Shown here one piece after another: positions 1 to 11,091 of a stretch of 64,000 nucleotides of DNA (position 1 is the stretch's first letter; each line of letters starts with the position of its first letter). A program made the position numbers and the translations under genes. The stretch covers positions 13,826,001 to 13,890,000 of the forward strand of contig NC_068569.1 of assembly GCF_025698545.1 (NCBI RefSeq), given 5' to 3'. This DNA comes from Gossypium raimondii (taxonomy: Eukaryota; Streptophyta; Magnoliopsida; Malvales; Malvaceae). The notes below the pieces were generated by a model. That model did no database searches, was not told where the DNA came from, and was given only the letters and a program-made list of their open reading frames with translations.

Positions 1-159
1 TCTATATAAGGCAGCAGAGGCTTTAAATAAGAGCTTTATAAAGTTAGAAGAAATGCCTTCTACCTTCATAAGGCACGTCCCGGATCCAGGACCGAGACCA
101 GGACCAGAACCAAATTGCTCCTGGAATCTATCAAACAGATTCTTCAAATGTAAATCCAT
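1..159 (-). CDS. N-terminal 53 codons of a conserved plant protein (possibly MYND zinc-finger), cut by window edge
   Basis: An ATG at 159 opens a frame that runs without a stop for 53 codons to base 1. It begins MDLHLKNLFDRFQEQFG, then a Gly/Pro-rich stretch (GSGPGLGPGSGTC), then LMKVEGISSNFIKLLFKASA. This looks like real protein rather than chance: composition is balanced, third positions vary, and the surrounding DNA is AT-rich and full of stops. From memory the start resembles a plant protein family whose C-terminus carries a MYND-type zinc finger (annotated as zinc finger MYND domain-containing protein 15-like). That domain would lie outside the window, so the family name is an inference. 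The gene lies downstream of, and on the same strand as, the AT-hook gene. Confidence 0.7.
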   Translation of the reverse strand, partial: MDLHLKNLFDRFQEQFGSGPGLGPGSGTCLMKVEGISSNFIKLLFKASAALYR

Positions 160-1368
160 TCCGACCCTAGTATGAAATCTACCAAATCCTGGATGTCTCT
201 TAGAAAACGAGATAAAAGACAACAATTCCAGTTGCAAAGATGAAATCAATCAAAATCTGTCAAGAGATCTCATAAGATAATCACTTTAAACCCAGCATTT
301 TTTCCAAGCATATTCAGTAAAGAGCAGCTATTCCAGCAAGTAATTGCTTTACACGCTAAAACTGCTTAAAACCTAGAAAGAAGGAAATTCTGATTACCAG
401 GCAAGATGAAAGAGTTAAAAGCAAGAATGGAAACCAGTCAATTACCTCAATTTGGAAGACAAAAGGTTAAAAATTCATATCATGTCTTAGCTGTACTTTA
501 GAATTCTCCTTCAACATTCGGATTCAAAAGAGTGGAAGAGCTGTCAAAGATCCGTTGCCTTTTAACTTTCAGACCTAAGAGTTTACAGTTTGTACAGCGC
601 ACACTTCAAGTAAAAGACCAAAAAGGGAACTGATCGAGACAATTAAAAGGTTGTTGTAAAAACCCAAATTAGCCCATATTTTAAGAAAAAGAAAAAGAAA
701 AACCCCTCTGATTTCATGTAAAATTATCAAAATATACCTTAAATAACATATTTCATATTTCCTTGACTAAAGTGATATCTTTAAATTATATAATTTTGAT
801 ATGTATTTCTCCTACTTAACCTTTAGTTACCCATTTAAATAGGTAACAAACAAACCTATTTCAGTCATTTTGACAAACACCATATCAGCTTACGTTCCCA
901 TTCTTTGAAAGCTTTTCTTTTTTCCAAACTATTGCAGTACTTTTTCACTTGCTGATAATAAAAAGAACTACTACGGTATTTTCCTAAGCTTTTCCCAACA
1001 AAACCTTTCTCACTCAAACCATGAGCCTCATCATCAGGAATGGTATACAGTTAAGCATTATATAATTACAATGACAGTTGCAAATTTTCTGTCCAACTTA
1101 TGGGTCTTTTTCTCTTTTTATAAAAATAAAAAAAAGAAAGAAAAAATGTCCCTGAAACCATGAACAGTTGCACACAATGTAGACTGCTTAATGTTGAAGG
1201 TAGATTGCAAAGAGTACCTATTGCAAATAATCCAAATTTGAGAAAGGGTACCTAAACACCACCCCCAATGTCACCTATACTCAATAATGAATTAAACACT
1301 AATCATTCATCAAGACCTTCGACTGTAAGGCTCGTTCCTTTTCTGTTTTTAGTTTGACAACTTGAAAA
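160..1368. other. Intergenic: 3' UTR of AT-hook gene and 5' region of the edge gene
   Basis: No open frame of note. The stretch must hold the 3' UTR and poly(A) site of the AT-hook gene (right part) and the promoter and 5' UTR of the edge gene (left part), since both read leftward. I could not place either boundary. Confidence 0.5.
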
Positions 1369-2652
1369 CTAAGATTGTGCTGGTGGGATGGCATCTTTGG
1401 CATTAGATTCCACGCAATTGGTGTCAGCCGCCATTAAGGAACTACTACTATCTTCGGGTACAACCATTTCTGGAACAGTTTCTTCAGCTGCAGGCTTGGG
1501 CTCAGATGGGATAGTTTCTACTCCAAATATCGTTACTGGTTGGCTGGTCATTGACTCAGAGCATGAACCTGTCGTAGCAGTTGTGGCAGCCTCATTTGAA
1601 GATAATCCATCCATGTGAGACGTGCCAACTCCACCAATTATCTTTGTAGCAAGCTCCAATTCAGTATCTTGAGAAATATCTATATCTTGCCTGGATGAAG
1701 CCTGGTTTTTGAACAAGTTGATTTGAGTGGGTTCACCACCATCGGCTTGAGCTTCAGGCTCAGAAGTTTTGGGAGTGTCAAGGATTTTCACATCATCATG
1801 AAACAATTCCTGTGACTTAAGATCAGAACATACGGCCTGGTCATCAACTTGAGGATTTGGATTTACAGTCTTAGCAGCTGGCACATCAGCAGTAAACATT
1901 GCAGGCACTGGCTCAGATGTATTAAGTGCCTCCACGCTAATATTTGGTCCTTTCATCAGCTTTAAGGCTTCAAATCCCAGCGGTGACTGATCCTGTACCA
2001 TAGCTTTATCTGTCTGCAATCCGGAATCTAAGATTCGGTCTTGCAGGACCTTTTGCCCCAGGGGAAGACCAGTGTCATTAATTGGCAAGTTACTAGCTAG
2101 AGGAATTGAAATAGAGGCAGATTGGCTCTTACTAGCAGCCATGGCACCAGAAAAAAGCCCAATTTGTAGACCTTGGCCTGGAAGGTTAGGTGCATCATTT
2201 TTATCCTCAACAGGCTTCTCATTTTTCCCTGATGAAGGACTCACAGTATGGAGATGACCCTGTGCGTTTACCAATGGGATAGGAATATCATTTCTTTCAT
2301 ACATCTTAGCATGCGGAGCCACATCATTTTCAGCAGTAATCGGAGTGAATCGCCCTGGTAGAAATGCAACACCCCTAAGATGCATGTCGGTATCACAAAC
2401 CTTAACATTAAGAAGATATCCAGCATCAAATGAACCTTCAATGACACCAGAAACCATCTGACCTACTATTTCATTAGACGTAGGGTCACTTGTTCCCACA
2501 CTCTGCTTGTTTTTCAGATTCTCAGTTGCAGGTGTCAGAGGTGTGATGTCCCCTTGAATACTATCATCCTTACGTGGACGCCCACGTCTCCGCTTTACAG
2601 GGGGATCTGCTGTCAAGGATATGCTCGCCCCTTGACTCTGGTTGCTCATCAT
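1369..2652 (-). CDS. AT-hook motif-containing nuclear protein, 427 aa
   Basis: Single coding exon from tandem ATG codons at 2652 and 2649 to TAG at 1369. The frame is open to 2670, but only through a TTG, so the first ATG is chosen. Residues 19-28 hold a classic AT-hook (VKRRRGRPRK), which in other proteins binds the minor groove of AT-rich DNA. Residues about 62-122 form a conserved block (VSGVIEGSFDAGYLLNVKV, then LRGVAFLPGRFTPITAENDV) typical of a small plant family annotated only as AT-hook motif-containing proteins (Arabidopsis At5g54930 type, from memory). The remaining ~300 residues are low-complexity, acidic and Ser/Thr/Pro-rich, probably disordered. No enzyme domain is seen. A likely nuclear chromatin or regulatory role is inference. 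The 5' UTR is probably interrupted by a long intron. Confidence 0.85.
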   Translation of the reverse strand: MMSNQSQGASISLTADPPVKRRRGRPRKDDSIQGDITPLTPATENLKNKQSVGTSDPTSNEIVGQMVSGVIEGSFDAGYLLNVKVCDTDMHLRGVAFLPGRFTPITAENDVAPHAKMYERNDIPIPLVNAQGHLHTVSPSSGKNEKPVEDKNDAPNLPGQGLQIGLFSGAMAASKSQSASISIPLASNLPINDTGLPLGQKVLQDRILDSGLQTDKAMVQDQSPLGFEALKLMKGPNISVEALNTSEPVPAMFTADVPAAKTVNPNPQVDDQAVCSDLKSQELFHDDVKILDTPKTSEPEAQADGGEPTQINLFKNQASSRQDIDISQDTELELATKIIGGVGTSHMDGLSSNEAATTATTGSCSESMTSQPVTIFGVETIPSEPKPAAEETVPEMVVPEDSSSSLMAADTNCVESNAKDAIPPAQS

Positions 2653-4207
2653 CCATAAATGGATGCACAACCTCCTTTAAGCTATCTTATAACAAATCCT
2701 AGTCAATAATCTTCCTGCGTTTACCTGCAATGATGAGAGTAATTAAAACTTTGTCATCCATATGCCCAATCAGAACTGAATGCACTAGGAAAATGGTAGA
2801 AAAACATAGTTAATCAACACTACTACCACTTCTTTTGCCATGCTAGTAAACAGTATTTTACAATAATCAAATATACCAGACTATATAACGTCAGTTCCTC
2901 TGGATTATTATTAACGTAAAGTTTGCCTATTGGTGCTATAGCTAAGTGTTCTCTTGGAGTAGGCCCCAGGTTTTGGCCTAATATTTTTATTTTAATAAGT
3001 GCTCAATGCCATAAAGGAATTAATGTCTTAATTTTCTCAAGTGACAGTATATAAATGGGTTAGATTTGAACAGCTAAGATCACCTACTCAACAAAAGGAG
3101 CTACTGGCGAACTCAGATATGCATATCAAGAAGGTCACCAATGTAATAGGTAGACTCAACAAAAAGCCAGATGGATGCAAATACAAAAATATATGGGAAC
3201 ATAATTTGGGCACCTAAGCAGACGATAAAGTTACTAAATGCTTCATAGGTTCTCTGTTTGTTTAAGATGCTGAAGAGTTTTAAATTAAATCAATACAAAG
3301 GAACAAAATCACAAAATAAATGCTATGGGTGTCAGGACCTTAGACCTTTCCACCTCTACGAAAATACCAGGCGGGATAAAATCAAAATATAGATATTGTC
3401 TGTGAAGGGTGTCTGGAAGTCTAAGCATGACCAAGAATTTCTGGTACAGATTTGATATCATGATGAAGGCCCAAAGTTCAAGCCATAGATGTTGCTTGTT
3501 TCGTCTATTCTTTTAACATTTTGTCAACAGCAATGTACTGGTTGGCTATATCTGCCAATGAAATGCTAAACAAATTCCCATTTTTTATCTATGATTTCTT
3601 AACCCAAGTCTCACACTATCAAAGGATTTTGAGACTTGAGATAACCAAAACTTCATCCTCTAAACAATTTCCAACATGGAATGATACTCAATAGAGCTAC
3701 AACTTCGATGTACAAAGAGAATATACGGAACATCACAATCACCGACAAAAGATGGAAGGGACAGTTCTAATATCTATGCATAACAAACATAAAAACATGG
3801 AACCATTCTATAAATCAACGCACAACAACCTACACTTTTGATGACCTTTTTCCAACAGAACAACGTTATTCTTGGATCAAGAAACACCCTCAAAAATAAG
3901 AAATTTTGAACCCATAATCATAACCCAAATCAGGCAAGAATGAACATAGGAACACCCTGTTGAATACATTCCAAGTTACAACGAGTCCAAAAGAACAAAA
4001 GAACCATCTTCTTCACAATCTAAAGAGGAAAATGAATCTGTCTAAGTTAAGAAATAAGACACAATCCCAAATACAAGTCTCTTACTCATTCCATCAAAAT
4101 GTAAAAGGAAAAGAAAAGAAAAGAGAAATGAACTCGGTAATCAAAACGCAACGACATAAGGTAAACTACAGTTTCTAAACGGGAAAAGAAAAGAAAATTA
4201 ACGTACC
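2653..4207 (-). other. 5'-UTR intron and short UTR exon of the AT-hook gene
   Basis: On the minus strand a good donor (AAAAG|GTACGT) lies at 4207/4206. A good acceptor (a pyrimidine-leaning run ending TTGCAG) lies near 2730, about 80 bases before the start codon. This fits a ~1.47 kb intron in the 5' UTR. No other gene is visible inside it. Splice use is inferred from sequence only. Confidence 0.5.
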
Positions 4208-4400
4208 TTTTGTTTTTACGAGAGATTCCGAATCAGTGAGTGGAAAATGGGTGGTGAGATAATCAATAAACAAATCGAAAATTTGCTGATTTTTCTTCTG
4301 ATTTCTTTGGAGTGGCTGTTTAGTTCGCGGGATAATATAAAAACTGTAATGCAACGAAACACGAAAGGCAATCAAGTGTTTTTGGGCCATTAGTTGGGCT
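4208..4400 (-). other. Probable non-coding first exon of the AT-hook gene
   Basis: Sequence upstream of the donor at 4207/4206. The minus-strand frame through it (to 4390) matches nothing I recognise and is probably leader. The transcription start was not located and the right boundary is approximate. Confidence 0.35.
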
Positions 4401-4500
4401 TCAATTCGCTAAATTGTTAAAAGAGAAATCGATAGAAAAGAACTTAAACTTGGCCCAAAAAATAAAACTGGACTTTTAGCCTGCTAAGACTCTCGAACCC

Positions 4501-4511
4501 AAAAATAAAAA
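4501..4511 (-). terminator. Pol III terminator of tRNA-Arg
   Basis: On the minus strand two T5 runs (TTTTTATTTTT) start about 10 bases after the discriminator base of the tRNA, the usual signal for RNA polymerase III release. Confidence 0.7.
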
Positions 4512-4521
4512 CTATTTTGAT

Positions 4522-4594
4522 CACACCTGGTGGGACTCGAACCCACAATCGTCTGATTAGAAGTCAGACGCCTTATCCATTAGGCCACAGGTGC
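4522..4594 (-). tRNA. tRNA-Arg (anticodon UCU)
   Basis: A 73-nt cloverleaf on the minus strand. The acceptor stem GCACCTG pairs with CAGGTGT (G1-U72 wobble), with discriminator G73. The D-arm has the A/B-box pattern. The anticodon loop CTTCTAA between CTGA and TCAG gives anticodon TCT. The T-arm has the invariant GGTTCGAGTCC. There is no intron and CCA is not encoded, as expected for a nuclear plant tRNA. All stems are intact, so it looks functional. It reads AGA codons. It lies about 200 bases upstream of the likely first exon of the AT-hook gene, on the same strand. Confidence 0.95.
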
Positions 4595-4905
4595 TTCTTA
4601 CATAACTTGGTCCTATAGTTTTATAATGTGATTAATTAGTCCAAATAGTTAATATCATTAGCTTTTCAATTAAAATACTATGTGGTTATATATAACTTGA
4701 ATACCTAAGTTTTAAAAACCAACACATGACTTCCTATTTCTTTTAGATTTGCATTGTTTATTTTTCTACATTATAAGACAATGGTCAAATTTCAATTCTG
4801 ACTCTATACTGTGCTGAGACATGTGATTTAATCTATATATTTTAATTTTAAGTTAATAGTAGAAAGGCTCCTGTACTTGGGGGTTTGTTCTAATGTAGCA
4901 TTTAT

Positions 4906-6018
4906 TGTAACATCCCCACTTTTTTTTTAAAAAAAAAGAAGAATATTTATGGTAGAAGTCCTTGAATAAGTGATCTATAAATAAATAGTAGTATAAGAAC
5001 TTGTGATCATTTTTAGAGAAACCGTCAGACATGAAAACACAGAGGATTATTCGTAGGAGTATGTGGTTAAGTTAAAAATTCGGTATCGAGTTCATAGATT
5101 AAATTGAATAAGTTAGAAAAGTATAGAAACTAAAGTACAATTATCTTATTTTATTTTGATGGAAAGGACTTAATAGTAAATTTTCCATTACTTTAAAAAA
5201 TAAATGATTTCATGATAGCTTTTAAATAAATTTTATTAAGTAATAATATTTTAATAAGTAATAATATTTTATTATATATATAAGAGAGAAAAAAGCTTGT
5301 CCTCTTTCTTTTTCACGTCAGATAAAGGGGAAAGTAAAAAATAAAATTCTTCCATCATTTTCCTTGAAATTCAAGTGTAAGTTATAGTTTTCTTTAAAAA
5401 AAAATTAGATTTTGAATCTTCAAGATTGCTTTACATATATATACTAATAGTTTTTTTTTAATCAAGTATTTTGAAAGTTGTCATTAAAGGACATTGATGG
5501 AAACTTAGAAAACTTTAAGTGAAGTAGATATATTTTTGGATAGGAAATTATTTGAAGATAAGTTCTAGCTTGTTAGAAGTGTGAAAAAGAAACAAAAATG
5601 GATAAAAAGTTTATTTGGTATATTTGGCCATGTTAAAGGGGAAGTAGAGAACATTGGCCACTTTGTGTAATATTAGTGCTAAATGATAGCTTGTGAAGCA
5701 GTGAGTACTCTGATGAATACGAAATTGAAAACGGATAATCGAGCCTAAAAATATGTGAATTTCGGACTAGAAAACTTAAGTTGTCAATATGAACAATCAT
5801 GCATATTTAAGTTTGTTTTTATTGGTTTTAGTTTTAGAATGGATAAATGATGTTGTTTCGTAATAAACTACTCCTATTGTAGCTAAAAACGAAGCGAACA
5901 TCTTGAAGGAAAAATGTGAAGAAAATGAGTAAAGAGATTCAAACTTCGATTTGTGCTAATATCTTATTTTTATTACATAAAGCTTTAGAATATTTAATTT
6001 AATATGACTAGTTATATT
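4906..6018 (+). mobile_element. LTR-like retroelement fragment
   Basis: Begins TGTAACATCCCC, the same kind of terminus as the full LTRs further right, and continues with AT-rich sequence of LTR character. No matching TGTTACA end and no target duplication were found, so the copy is truncated and old. The right limit is set by the next element start and is approximate. Family (Gypsy?) is a guess from the terminus. Confidence 0.35.
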
Positions 6019-7110
6019 TGTAACAGCCTGATTTTCAATGGTATCAGAAATAGTGGTTCGAGGCCATTAAATCCGACCAGTAAGTTCGTAAATATTATTA
6101 TTTAATATTTACGAGTCAAATGTGATTTTTTTTAAATGCATTCCCGGGACTCCGTACCGGTAAATCGGATTCGTAAATATTTATTAAAATATTTACGAAG
6201 CTAGTTGTGTAGTTAATTAGGTTTTGATTAGGTAAGTTTGACTTAATTAAGGGTAATTAGATAAAAGGACTAAATTGAATTGATTGTAAGAGTTTAATTA
6301 TGAAATAGAAAAATCAAGGGACTAAAATAAAAATAAACCAAAATGTGACACTTGTGCGGTAATAATAAAATACATGTGTAATAAAATATATACATATATT
6401 TGTAATAATATCTATAATTTACTTATTATTTAAGTATAAGATATTTTAGATTAAAATATTATTATTATATTATATAAAACAAAAGAAATAAAAGAAATAA
6501 GAAAGAAACAGAAAGCTTAAAACGAAACAGAGAAGGAAAGAAGGAAAGAAAGAAAAGGAAAATTGGGGTTTTGAAGTTCCAAGCTCAATTGGCAAGTTAA
6601 ATTAGTCTATTTTCTTATAAATTTGATGTTTTTCGAATCCTAGAACAAAATACTACTTGATTTAAGTTGAAATTTTAAAAGTTAGTAAATTTTAGATGTT
6701 ATTCATGTTGAATTAATTGATGAATTAGGGTTAAATTGATTGAATTTCAAGTTAGGAGTTAGTAAAGGGTTGATTTGTAAAATAAACATAAGTTTTGAAT
6801 AGTAGGGACTAAATTGAGAGAATTTAAAATTAGGGATTTATGGTGAAATTAGAGAGTTAAATTAGTTTAAAGTGGAATGGAATGAAAATATAAAATTAGT
6901 TATGAGAATAAAAGTTAGTCTCGGTTCAGGGACTAAATTGGAATTTAGGCAAATATTAAGTAAAAATTGAAATATTTAATGTGAGATTGAATGGTGTTGT
7001 ATTGATGATTTTTTAATTGTTTTAATTTGGTAGATAGCGTTGTACCAAAATTCTCGACTAAAAAGGAGAAAATATAGTTGACGATGAATAGTTCGGAATT
7101 CCTGCTTGTC
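6019..7110 (+). mobile_element. Truncated LTR-like retroelement fragment
   Basis: Starts TGTAACAGCCTGATTTTC and runs through an AT-rich stretch with purine-rich tracts. Near 7030-7110 sequence typical of the inner part of such LTRs gives way to unrelated AT-rich DNA. No closing terminus or target duplication was seen, so it is a fragment. From memory this terminus is very common in cotton. The right limit is approximate. Confidence 0.4.
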
Positions 7111-7402
7111 TTTCTAGTTTTATAACTTCATTAGTCAATTTAAACAATTAATATTATTAACTACTTCAATTAAGGTGTGGACATTAATTTTTCTTAAAAA
7201 TATTATTCTTATAAAAAATAATTTTGAAAAATTCTAATTAATATTTTAATAATATTATTTATTACATAATTATTATTTTAATGTTACAATAAAGATTTTA
7301 ATAAAAATATTTTAACAACGATATAAACTAAATCACACTTTTTAAATCCCAAAGTAAAAAAAGACTAATTTTGGAATATGAAAACTTAGAAATACTTTAA
7401 AC

Positions 7403-8614
7403 TAGGGGTGAGTAAAACTCGATTCAATTCGAAAAAATCGAAAAAAAATTTGAATTTCGAGTTAAACGAATCGAGTTATTCGAATCAACTCGAATTTTTT
7501 TTCGAATTTCGAGTTCGAATCGAGTTGAGTTTTCGAATTCGAATAACTCGAATAATTCGAATAATTCGAATATTAAACTATAATATTTTACATTTTTACC
7601 CTAAACTCCCAAACCTTTTTACTTTTCCCTCAAAACTTTTACTCCTTCACACTTTTCCCCCAAAACTTTTACTCCCCTCCCCTCCTAACCCCCCAATCTA
7701 CCCAAAATCCATTTCCCACCAAAATTTTACTCTTCCATTTAACTTTTCTCAAAATTTTACTCCAAAAAACCGTCAAAACATTTTATTTTCCCTCACAATT
7801 TTTACTTCCTCCCACTTTTCCCCTAAAACTTTTATTCCCTTCCCATCCCACCTCTCATCTCCTCCATTTTTTTTAATATTTCCCTCCAAATTTTTACTCC
7901 CCCTATTTACTTTCCCTCAAACTTTTATTCCCCAAAATTTTTTATTTTCCCCCTAAACTTTTACTTCTCACCCTTTACTCTCAAATAAAAAATCAAAATT
8001 ATCAAAAAAAAAAATCACTAAACATAAATAGTAATAATTTTATTTATATCTACTATTTATATTATTAAATTAAATTTCACATTTTATATTATTTATATTA
8101 TTGAATTGTTTAGTCATATTGAATATTTATATTAAAATTGAATTATTAATTATGCCATAAAATATTCGTGTTAAAATTTTATATTGGTATCAATTTCACA
8201 TTTTATTTTTAAAATAACTTTTATTAAAAAATCATATTTTTACATTTAATTTATTATTTAATTCCAAAATACATAGTGACAAGAATCTAAAGATAATTGA
8301 AACAACTAAGCAAGCAAAGAAGCTAATCAATATATAAAAAAATTAATAAATAAATTATGAGGTGATAAAAGTTAATAAAAAAATTGATTAAGGTGGACAA
8401 ATTTTATTACGATGGGTGACAATAGTTACAAGGACTCAAAATTATTTTTTAAAATTTAACTCGAACAAATATATTCGATTCAATTCGATTCGAATTCCAT
8501 CTCACTCGACCCGATTCGAGAAAATTTCAAATAAAATTAGGATGATAAAATGAGATTCGAAAACTCAATTAACTCGAAAATTTTTAATTCGATTCGATCG
8601 AATGCTCATCCCTA
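7403..8614. mobile_element. hAT-type non-autonomous DNA transposon (MITE), ~1.2 kb
   Basis: Terminal inverted repeats TAGGGGTGAGTA and TAGGGATGAGCA (reverse complement of the right end). They are followed inward on both sides by runs of the short motif TCGAATTCGA/ACTCGAA. Flanking 8-bp duplications are CTTTAAAC (7395-7402) and CTTTAAAT (8615-8622), 7 of 8 matching, the size hAT transposases make. The interior holds a CT-rich stretch (about 7590-7960) that gives a long, low-complexity open frame but no transposase. A decayed relative lies at 50.4-51.1 kb. Confidence 0.8.
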
Positions 8615-8765
8615 CTTTAAATATTCAACAAAATATTAGGCTCTAAAACCCTTACCGTTACGTGTTAAATTGGTGGGTCCTACAAAAAATTCTGTGGCTA
8701 GTGCGTGTTGCCCACAAGACCATCTAACAATATCATAGCCAAGAAAAATTAAGACAAAAACAAAA

Positions 8766-8782
8766 AGAGAGAGAGAGAGAGA
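8766..8782 (+). repeat. (GA)n tract in SUFB leader region
   Basis: A short GA/AG microsatellite about 125 bases before the SUFB start codon, probably within the promoter-proximal or 5' UTR region. GA tracts are common in plant leaders. Confidence 0.7.
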
Positions 8783-8906
8783 AGAAATTAGATAGAAACC
8801 AGAAGCTAGTCATTTCTAATTTCACGTTAGTTTTAATTTCCTTTTATTTATTGTTTGTTTGTTTTCTGGTGCTTTCTTTCTCTATCCTGAAACCACAGCC
8901 GTAACC

Positions 8907-11091
8907 ATGTCTTCCTTGCTAGCCAACGGTATTTCCAGCTTCTCACCACAGCCTACTTCCGATTCAACCAAGTTCCTTAAAGGGTTCTTCCCAAAGCTCG
9001 ATTCCGTCAAACCCATAACCCCAAAACTCCAAAGTTCAAGGCTTTTGAAGGTCAGAGCAGATGTTGGTTTCGATCCTCAAACCCTCACGTCAGATCCCAG
9101 CTCTTCATCAGGTAAATCCTACGATGACAAAATCCAGGAAATTCTTCGAAACCGTGATTATGATAAAAAGTTTGGCTTTACGATGGATATCGATTCTTTT
9201 GCGATACCCAAAGGGCTTTCTACAGAAACAATTCGTTTAATTTCTTCTTTAAAGGAAGAACCTGATTGGATGGTGGAGCTTAGGTTGGATGCTTATGAGA
9301 AATTTTTGAAAATGAAAGAACCCAAATGGTCTGATAATCGGTACCCGCCGATTGATTTCCAAGATATTTGTTATTACTCTGCGCCCAAAAAGAAGCCAGC
9401 TCTGAATAGCTTAGATGAGGCTGATCCTGAACTTCTAAAGTACTTTGATAGATTGGGTGTCCCTTTGAATGAACGTAATCGATTGGCTAATGTCGCCGTT
9501 GATGCGGTTCTTGATAGTGTTTCAATTGCTACTACGCATAGGAAGACCTTAGAAAAGGCTGGGGTCATTTTTTGTTCGATCTCCGAGGCAATTAGAGAGT
9601 ACCCTGATTTAGTTAGGAAATATTTGGGGAGAGTTGTGCCTAGTGAGGACAACTATTATACAGCTTTGAATTCAGCTGTTTTTAGTGATGGGTCGTTTTG
9701 TTACATTCCAAAGGATACGAAATGCCCGATGCCAATTTCGACTTATTTCCGGATTAATGCATTGGAAACTGGGCAGTTTGAGAGGACTTTGATTGTTGCT
9801 GATGAGGGAAGCTTTGTGGAGTATTTAGAAGGATGTACGGCGCCTTCTTATGATAGGAATCAGCTTCATGCTGCTGTTGTTGAGTTGTATTGTGCTAAGG
9901 GTGCAGAGATTAAATACTCCACTGTACAGAACTGGTATGCCGGTGATGAGGAAGGAAAAGGAGGGATTTATAATTTTGTTACTAAGCGTGGACTATGTGC
10001 TGGAGATCGTTCGAAGATATCCTGGACCCAAGTGGAGACGGGGTCTGCTATTACTTGGAAATACCCAAGTGTTGTTTTGGAAGGTGATGATACGGTGGGC
10101 GAGTTTTACTCTGTAGCACTCACAAATAACTATCAGCAGGCAGACACGGGTACAAAAATGATACACAAAGGGAAGAATACAAGAAGTAGGATTATCTCAA
10201 AGGGTATTTCTGTTGGACATTCAAGAAACTGTTATAGGGGGCTTGTTCAGGTTCAATCAAAGGCAGAGAATGCTAGAAATTCATCACAATGTGATTCAAT
10301 GCTTATCGGCGATAATGCTGCTGCAAACACCTACCCTTACATCCAGGTGCGAATATTTGATTTTTAGACATCTTTCTCGTATATTTTGTGAAAATATTTG
10401 TCTCTGGACAAGTTTTTAGTGATATTTTGTGTATGGAGGTGATTCCCATTTCTTTCCTATTTGCTTTTCCTGTTTACCCATGTAACATAGTGCTGCAAAC
10501 CTCAAGCTGTTTGATTGATATTTTGGCATACATATGTTTTCCTTTCTATCCAACTTCTTGTCATCTGTGTCTGAACTGTATTACTCTTTGCTGAAACAAT
10601 GTTGACTCCCATACCATGCATGCTCTGTAATGTCAATCCATTACCATGTTTTACCAACAAGAGCTTTATTCAACCTCCTATGAAGAAACAGTGGAATGCC
10701 AGTTGGGATAGAACTTTATTCTCATTATTATTTTTGAATGTTTGTGCTGTAATAGTTACTTTTCCCACAATGCCATTACATTACCATTTACGGTTCATTG
10801 TTGTTATTTGTTGTATCAAGAACCTAGATGCTCCATTTTGTTACTTACGATTGGATTGCTGTCATTAAACAGGTCAAGAATCCATCAGCTCGTGTTGAAC
10901 ACGAAGCCAGCACCTCCAAAATTGGTGAAGATCAGTTATTTTACTTTCAGCAGAGGGGAATTGATTATGAGAAGGCCATGGCTGCCATGATTTCTGGATT
11001 TTGCCGTGACGTTTTCAATGAGCTTCCTGATGAATTCGGTGCTGAGGTGAACCAACTCATGAGTCTGAAGCTCGAGGGATCCGTGGGTTAA
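8907..11091 (+). CDS. SUFB: Plastid Fe-S cluster scaffold protein SufB (ABCI8 type), 552 aa
   Basis: Two exons: 8907-10346 (480 codons) and 10873-11091 (72 codons plus TAA). The junction CAG|GTGCGA ... TTAAACAG|GTC keeps phase 0. The ATG at 8907 (ACCATGTCT context) is preferred over an upstream in-frame codon at 8859. Residues 1-~48 are Ser/Lys/Pro-rich with few acids, a plausible chloroplast transit peptide. The rest is a full-length SufB: N-terminal helical region, then the beta-helix core (residues ~250-480), then the C-terminal helices in exon 2. The conserved cysteine in [11 protein letters not shown] (C462) and the E-H-E triad (489-491) are present; their spacing of 28 residues equals C405 to H433 in E. 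coli SufB. In plastids SufB works with SufC and SufD to build Fe-S clusters. No defects are visible. Confidence 0.97.

Noticed and set aside
7408-7956. 182-codon open frame
   Set aside because: Lies in a CT-rich, low-complexity part of the hAT MITE; Phe/Pro/Leu/Ser composition only and no domain.
11068-11082. Adjacent XhoI and BamHI sites (CTCGAGGGATCC) suggesting a cloning junction
   Set aside because: They fall inside conserved SufB coding sequence (KLEGS) that continues in frame; coincidence.
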